A DNA stretch of 9,113 nt. It comes from DASSTY01 sp035760645. GTDB taxonomy: Bacteria; Gemmatimonadota; Gemmatimonadetes; Gemmatimonadales; GWC2-71-9. The position numbers and the translations under genes are program-made. Location of the stretch: assembly GCA_035760645.1 (NCBI GenBank), contig DASTSO010000107.1:1-9113 (forward strand), in the 5' to 3' direction. How positions within the stretch are numbered: position 1 is the stretch's first letter; the number at the start of each line of letters is the position of its first letter. Under the pieces are notes generated by a model. The model was not told the origin of the DNA, did not search any database, and was given only the letters and a program-made list of their open reading frames with translations. This document shows, one piece after another, positions 5,865-9,113 of the stretch.

Positions 5865-6998
5865 GTCGGGGAAGAAGCGGAGCGTGCCGTCGCCGTCCAC
5901 CGCGAAAGGGGCGACGCCGCGGCGCACGACGGCGTGGGCGCGCGTGTCCACCAGCGGGACCAGCGTCGCGCCGGCGGGCAGCCGGGGCAGCGCCGCGCAG
6001 CTCGCCGGTCGGAGGCGCGGGAGCGGGAGCACGTAGCCCGCCTCGTTCCCCGCGGCGAGCGCGCGGGTGAGGGCGGTGGAGTCGAGCGGCGCGGCCCGGG
6101 CGGTCGGGACGGGCGCGCCCACCGGAGCCGGCAGCCACCCGGGCCGATCGGTCGACGCCGCGAGCGCCACGATCCGCTCGGCGAGCTCGCCGGCGGTGGC
6201 GTCGTCGGCCGGGTACACGATGCGGTGCGTCCGCGGCGCGGTGAGATCGCCGCCGGGGGCCGCGGCAGCCAGACAGCTCGCGTCGCCCTCCCACCAGAAC
6301 GGCGGCTCCGCGCCACGCGCCGCGCTTCGCACCGCGTCGCGGGCGAGGGCGCGTCGCAGCGCGGCGGCGCGGTCCGGCGGCTCGGCCGCGCCGCCCACGG
6401 CGGCGAGCACGTAGGTGCGGTCCCACGGCAGCGGCACCACGACGAGCTCGCGCCGGCGCCGGGCGTAGGCGAGCGTGGCGGGATCGCGCGTCACCAGCAC
6501 GTCGGCGGCGCGATGCAGCAGCGCGCCGGGCGCGGCGTCGAGCGCGTCGCGCGGGTCGGCGCCCGGCCGCAGCACCTCGATGCGCACCACGGGTCCCGGC
6601 GCGGCGGCGGGCACGAGGAGCAGCACCCGGCCCGTCGGCCCGGCAGAGGCGGGCACGGGCGCGTCACCCACCAGCCGGAAGGCGGCGGGGGCGCCGGGGC
6701 CGACCCGGCCCTCGCAGTCGATGCGCGCCGGCACCTCGCGCGTCTGCCGCACGAGCAGCCGCTCGGCGGCCTCCCGCCCCGCCGCGACGACCGTGATCGT
6801 GTCGCGCCGGGGTGCCGTCGGGTCGGCCACGACGAGGCACGGCTCGGGCACCGCGGTAGTGGCGGGCGCCGGCGCCGCGGCCACGCCCGGCGCCCCGGCC
6901 GGCGTACCCGGTCCGCACGCGGCGAGCAGGACCGCCGCGAGCGCCGCGAGCACTCCGAGCGCGGCGCCGGCGCGCGCGCCGGCGAGATCGTGCCGCAT
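5841..6998 (-). CDS. lipoprotein resembling a divergent solute-binding protein (family 5-like)
   Basis: A 385-residue predicted lipoprotein: hydrophobic segment 12-27, lipobox LAAC, lipidated Cys28. An Ala/Pro linker follows. The mid part contains ALLHRAADVLVTRDPATLAYARRR and VVPLPWDRTYVLA. The later part has RIVYPADDATAGELAERIVALA and PLVDTRAHAVVRRGVAPFAVDGDGTLRF. These read like eroded pieces of a family-5 (peptide/nickel type) solute-binding protein, but I would not call it firmly and no ABC permease is nearby. Four further Cys residues (EPC, IDC, ASC, PASC) could form two disulphides. It heads the operon with the kinase and regulator, so a ligand-presenting role for the kinase is plausible inference. 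The start is ATG at 6998 with GGAGG at 7008-7012. The reading frame stays open far upstream, but that part is antisense to the transpeptidase. The last codons lie in the heptad repeat. Confidence 0.85.
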   Translation of the reverse strand: MRHDLAGARAGAALGVLAALAAVLLAACGPGTPAGAPGVAAAPAPATTAVPEPCLVVADPTAPRRDTITVVAAGREAAERLLVRQTREVPARIDCEGRVGPGAPAAFRLVGDAPVPASAGPTGRVLLLVPAAAPGPVVRIEVLRPGADPRDALDAAPGALLHRAADVLVTRDPATLAYARRRRELVVVPLPWDRTYVLAAVGGAAEPPDRAAALRRALARDAVRSAARGAEPPFWWEGDASCLAAAAPGGDLTAPRTHRIVYPADDATAGELAERIVALAASTDRPGWLPAPVGAPVPTARAAPLDSTALTRALAAGNEAGYVLPLPRLRPASCAALPRLPAGATLVPLVDTRAHAVVRRGVAPFAVDGDGTLRFFPDSSLSPRP

Positions 6999-7007
6999 CG
7001 TGAGATT

Positions 7008-7012
7008 CCTCC
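7008..7012 (-). promoter_or_regulatory. ribosome binding site deciding the lipoprotein start
   Basis: GGAGG on the minus strand, 9 nt before ATG at 6998. It selects this ATG as the start within a much longer open frame and places a proper lipoprotein signal at the N-terminus. Confidence 0.65.
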
Positions 7013-7025
7013 GAGGAGACTCCGT

Positions 7026-7031
7026 ATCATA
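7026..7031 (-). promoter_or_regulatory. candidate -10 element for the lipoprotein-kinase-regulator operon
   Basis: TATGAT on the minus strand (5 of 6 to TATAAT), an AT-rich island in the 105-nt divergent gap. It would start transcription about 7 nt downstream, just ahead of the GGAGG at 7008-7012. No good -35 is visible at 17 nt (CGGCGA), so support is moderate. Confidence 0.4.
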
Positions 7032-7086
7032 CTCGCGCCGCCGTCCTCTCGCCGCCGTCGCGGTGCCGGGGGCGGGCACGCGCCGG

Positions 7087-7092
7087 TATCTT
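7087..7092 (+). promoter_or_regulatory. candidate -10 element for the L,D-transpeptidase gene, possibly leaderless
   Basis: TATCTT lies 11 nt before ATG at 7104, so transcription would start at or within a few nt of the start codon. Between them is TCCCTCCTCCG, with no Shine-Dalgarno sequence. This spacing is the known signature of leaderless messages. No convincing -35 is seen. Confidence 0.35.
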
Positions 7093-7103
7093 TCCCTCCT
7101 CCG

Positions 7104-8534
7104 ATGCGCTCCCTCGCCCGTATGCTCCCGCTGCTGCTCGGCCTCGCCGCCGCGCCGCTCCCGGTGCGCGCCCAGGACAGCACCGCCACCGCGATCCGCA
7201 CCGTCGTCACGGCCGCGCGCCATCCCTGGTCGCGCTACCCCGAGTTCCCCCGGTTCATCGACGACCTGCTCCGGCTCTACACCGCCCGCGCCGACCAGCC
7301 GCTCTGGCTCGACGGCGCGGGCCGGCTGGACCGGGCGGGCCAGGCGGCGCTGGCGGAGCTGCGGAACGTCCGCGACGACGGGCTCGACCCGGTGGACTAC
7401 GACGTCCCCACGCTCGACTCCCTCGCCCGGCGGCTCGACCCCCAGGCGGCGAACGCCCTGACCCCCGCCGACCGGGGGCGGTTCGACGCACTCCTGAGCG
7501 TCGCCTACGTCCGCTACCTGGGTCACCTGCACGCCGGGCGCCGGCCGCCCGCCGTCCCGCTCGGCGGGCCCGAGCTGCAGGGCCCCCGCCCCGACTACGC
7601 CGCGGCGCTCGCGGCCGCGGTGGCGGGCGACTCGGTGGCCCGGCTGGCCCGGGCCATGGCGCCGCAGCTGGTGCAGTACCGGAACCTCCGCCTGGCCCTC
7701 GCCCGCTGGCGCGCCCTCGCGGCCGACTCCGCCCCGCTCGCCCCGCGGGTGCGGCAGCTGGAGCTCGCGCTGGAGCGGCTGCGGTGGCTCCCGCCGATCG
7801 GGCGGCAGCGGTTCATCGTGGTGAATATCCCGGCCTTCGAGCTCTTCGCCTTCGACTCCACCGGCGGGGCGGGGCTCCCGGCGCTGCAGATGCCGGTCAT
7901 CGTGGGCCGGGCGCTGAACACCCGCACCCCGATGCTCCTGCAGGCGATGCGGTACATCGACTTCCGGCCCTACTGGAACGTCCCCCGCTCGATTCTTGTT
8001 AAGGAAATACTGCCGGCGCTGCGGAAGAACGCCAACTACCTGCGGCGCAACGACATGGAAGTGGTCGGGGCGCGCGACCGGGTGCTTGGGGACACCCCGA
8101 CGCCGGCGGTGCTGCAGGGATTGGAGCGAGGGGAGTTGCGGGTGCGACAACGCCCGGGTCCCGCCAACTCGCTCGGGCTCGCCAAGTTCGTCTTCCCGAA
8201 CGCGGCCGACGTCTACCTGCACGGCACCCCGAATCCCGGGCTCTTCGCCCGGACCCGGCGCGACTTCAGCCACGGCTGTGTCCGCGTCTTCGATCCCGCC
8301 GGGCTCGCCGAGTGGGTCCTGCGGGACCAGCCGGGTTGGAGCCGCGCCCGGATCGACTCGGCGATGGCCGGGAAAACGACGACCCGGGTGCTGCTGTCGA
8401 AGCCGATGCCGGTGGTCGTTTTCTATACCACCGCGGTGGTATGGCCCGACGGCCGGACGGTGTTCTACCCGGACATCTACGGCCACGACGCCACGCTCGA
8501 CCGGGCGATGCGGGCGGGACCGACGGTCCCCTGA
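7104..8534 (+). CDS. YcbB-like L,D-transpeptidase (YkuD catalytic domain)
   Basis: A 476-residue exported peptidoglycan cross-linking enzyme that would make 3-3 (mDAP-mDAP) bridges or attach proteins to the wall. Signal peptide 1-23 (cleavage before Gln24). Residues about 40-215 match the scaffold region of the YcbB type (FIDDLLRLYTARADQPLWLDGAGRL; YVRYLGHLHAGRRPP). The catalytic YkuD domain starts about 237 (FIVVNIPAFELF) and includes H373 in YLHGTPNP, H390 and the nucleophile C392 in the SHGCVRV motif. A typical YcbB C-terminus follows (VVVFYTTAVVWPDGRTVFYPDIYGHD). Unlike E. coli LdtD (about 615 residues), there appears to be no room for the peptidoglycan-binding module between scaffold and catalytic parts. 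The start is ATG at 7104, which directly gives a signal peptide; the frame is open upstream but that part is antisense. The codons at 7992-8009 are unusually AT-rich. Confidence 0.93.
   Translation: MRSLARMLPLLLGLAAAPLPVRAQDSTATAIRTVVTAARHPWSRYPEFPRFIDDLLRLYTARADQPLWLDGAGRLDRAGQAALAELRNVRDDGLDPVDYDVPTLDSLARRLDPQAANALTPADRGRFDALLSVAYVRYLGHLHAGRRPPAVPLGGPELQGPRPDYAAALAAAVAGDSVARLARAMAPQLVQYRNLRLALARWRALAADSAPLAPRVRQLELALERLRWLPPIGRQRFIVVNIPAFELFAFDSTGGAGLPALQMPVIVGRALNTRTPMLLQAMRYIDFRPYWNVPRSILVKEILPALRKNANYLRRNDMEVVGARDRVLGDTPTPAVLQGLERGELRVRQRPGPANSLGLAKFVFPNAADVYLHGTPNPGLFARTRRDFSHGCVRVFDPAGLAEWVLRDQPGWSRARIDSAMAGKTTTRVLLSKPMPVVVFYTTAVVWPDGRTVFYPDIYGHDATLDRAMRAGPTVP
8425..8442. repeat. perfect 18-bp palindrome inside the L,D-transpeptidase gene
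   Basis: ATACCACCGCGGTGGTAT is fully self-complementary with no spacer. It encodes most of Y-T-T-A-V-V near the C-terminus. It has the form of a dimer binding site, but it lies in conserved coding sequence and may be chance. Confidence 0.5.
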
Positions 8535-8562
8535 CGGATCGCCCGGCGGATGACCGGCATGG

Positions 8563-8592
8563 TTGCGGAGATTCGCGCCGCCGGGTTACGCT
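8563..8592 (+). promoter_or_regulatory. weak candidate promoter for the second transpeptidase gene
   Basis: TTGCGG (8563-8568) and TACGCT (8587-8592) are spaced 18 nt apart, a loose sigma-70-type pair for a GC-rich genome. A start near 8599 would leave a ~35-nt leader with AGGA at 8622-8625. Both genes run the same way with a 99-nt gap, so read-through from the first is also possible. Confidence 0.3.
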
Positions 8593-8633
8593 ATCTCGAC
8601 ATCTCGAACCTTCGCTTTCGCAGGACGCCGCCG

Positions 8634-9113
8634 ATGCACCTACGAGTCGCCCTTCCGACGCTCGCCTTCGCCCTCACCGCGCTCGCCCTTCCGACGACGC
8701 ATGCCGACGCGCACGCCGAGGCGCATGCCGACGCGCATGCCGCCGTGGCCGCGACGGCGACATCGGCCGCCGTGACCGCGGCGCCGCCGGCGAACTCGGC
8801 CGAGGCGGGTGAGGCGACCGCCCGCCTCGCGGCGGCGGCGACGGCGAGCGGGCTGCGGCCCGAGGTGCTCGACCTCGCGATGCGGGCCTATGCGCGCGCG
8901 GCGGCCGAAGGGCGGGTCGCGCGGCCGGTGCTCACGGTGGCCGACTACAGCCGCCCCTCGCGCGAGCCGCGGCTCTGGGTGCTCGACCTCGAGCGCGACA
9001 GCGTGCTCGCGCGCGAGCTCGTGGCGCACGGCAAGAACAGCGGCGGCGACCTCGCCACCCGCTTCTCGAACGTGAACGGCAGCGAGCAGACCAGCCTCGG
9101 CACCTTCGTCACC
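8634..9113 (+). CDS. YkuD_2-type murein L,D-transpeptidase, N-terminal part (cut by window end)
   Basis: An open frame of 160 codons with no stop before the window edge. Signal peptide about 1-24 (MHLRVALPTLAFALTALALP), followed by the repeat HADAHAEAHADAHA (His at 23, 27, 31, 35) and an Ala/Thr linker. From about residue 72 it matches the N-terminal half of YkuD_2 (PF13645) proteins as I recall the family: LDLAMRAYARA, LTVADYSRPSREPRLWVLDLERD, ELVAHGKNSGGDLATRFSNVNGSEQTSLGTFVT. The catalytic His/Cys part should lie beyond 9113. It is predicted to act in the periplasm on peptidoglycan stem peptides. The start is ATG at 8634 with AGGA 8 nt upstream. It follows the YcbB-like gene by 99 nt, making two unrelated L,D-transpeptidase types side by side. 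Confidence 0.85.
   Translation, partial: MHLRVALPTLAFALTALALPTTHADAHAEAHADAHAAVAATATSAAVTAAPPANSAEAGEATARLAAAATASGLRPEVLDLAMRAYARAAAEGRVARPVLTVADYSRPSREPRLWVLDLERDSVLARELVAHGKNSGGDLATRFSNVNGSEQTSLGTFVT

Noticed and set aside
2742..7103. A continuous + strand open frame joined upstream of the L,D-transpeptidase (giving about 1930 codons)
   Set aside because: It is antisense to the kinase, regulator and lipoprotein genes, rich in Arg/Gly/Ala without domain sense, and typical of stop-poor GC-rich DNA. The real gene begins with a signal peptide at 7104.
6999..7103. Sigma-54 promoter in the divergent gap
   Set aside because: On the minus strand CCGGCACCG resembles the GGCAC half, but no GC/TTGC half is found at the right spacing, so autoregulation or control of the transpeptidase by the regulator is not supported.
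6999..8486. Minus-strand open frame extending the lipoprotein gene upstream
   Set aside because: It is antisense to the transpeptidase and low-complexity. A lipoprotein signal with a good RBS marks the true start at 6998.
8312..8812. 166-codon + strand frame spanning the gap between the two transpeptidase genes
   Set aside because: It overlaps the end of one recognised gene and the start of another in a different frame; both have clear family motifs and this has none.
1..9113. tRNA, rRNA, CRISPR array, insertion sequence or prophage
   Set aside because: No cloverleaf-like region, no spaced direct repeats of CRISPR size, no transposase or integrase motifs were seen on either strand.

Overview
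This is a very GC-rich bacterial chromosomal window (roughly three quarters G+C by eye) with short intergenic gaps, several exported or lipid-anchored products and a sigma-54-type two-component pair. The protein styles, the GTG starts and the G-rich heptad repeats at gene ends suggest Gemmatimonadota or a similar high-GC Gram-negative lineage. That placement is inference; there is no rRNA or other marker gene to prove it. I see no tRNA, rRNA, CRISPR array or insertion sequence.

Layout. 28-1023 (+): exported amidohydrolase-fold metal hydrolase. 1034-1315 (-): small 93-residue protein, convergent with the hydrolase and 10 nt away. 1450-2451 (-): TPR lipoprotein. 2452-2693: gene-free gap with a UUCG-type leader hairpin and a large nested inverted repeat built from GGGGCTA heptads. 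2694-4076 (-): NtrC-type response regulator. 4101-5828 (-): membrane histidine kinase. 5841-6998 (-): divergent substrate-binding-like lipoprotein. The last three form a tight operon transcribed lipoprotein-kinase-regulator, probably from a promoter near 7026-7031. Divergently, 7104-8534 (+) is a YcbB-like L,D-transpeptidase. It is followed by 8634-9113 (+), the start of a second L,D-transpeptidase of the YkuD_2 type, cut by the window end.

How the genes may work together. The lipoprotein could present an envelope signal to the kinase, which would phosphorylate the sigma-54 activator. The divergent cell-wall cross-linking genes are natural candidate targets, but no convincing sigma-54 promoter (GG-N10-GC core) was found in the window, so that link is only positional.

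Two structures deserve most attention. At the kinase/regulator junction (4063-4104) a 14-nt unit is triplicated. Each copy begins with an XTGA stop/start overlap, giving a chain of two five-codon minicistrons between the kinase stop and the regulator start. Second, heptad G-rich repeats with the look of G-quadruplex formers recur at four gene ends, most strikingly as a perfect 32-bp inverted repeat at 2571-2602/2657-2688.
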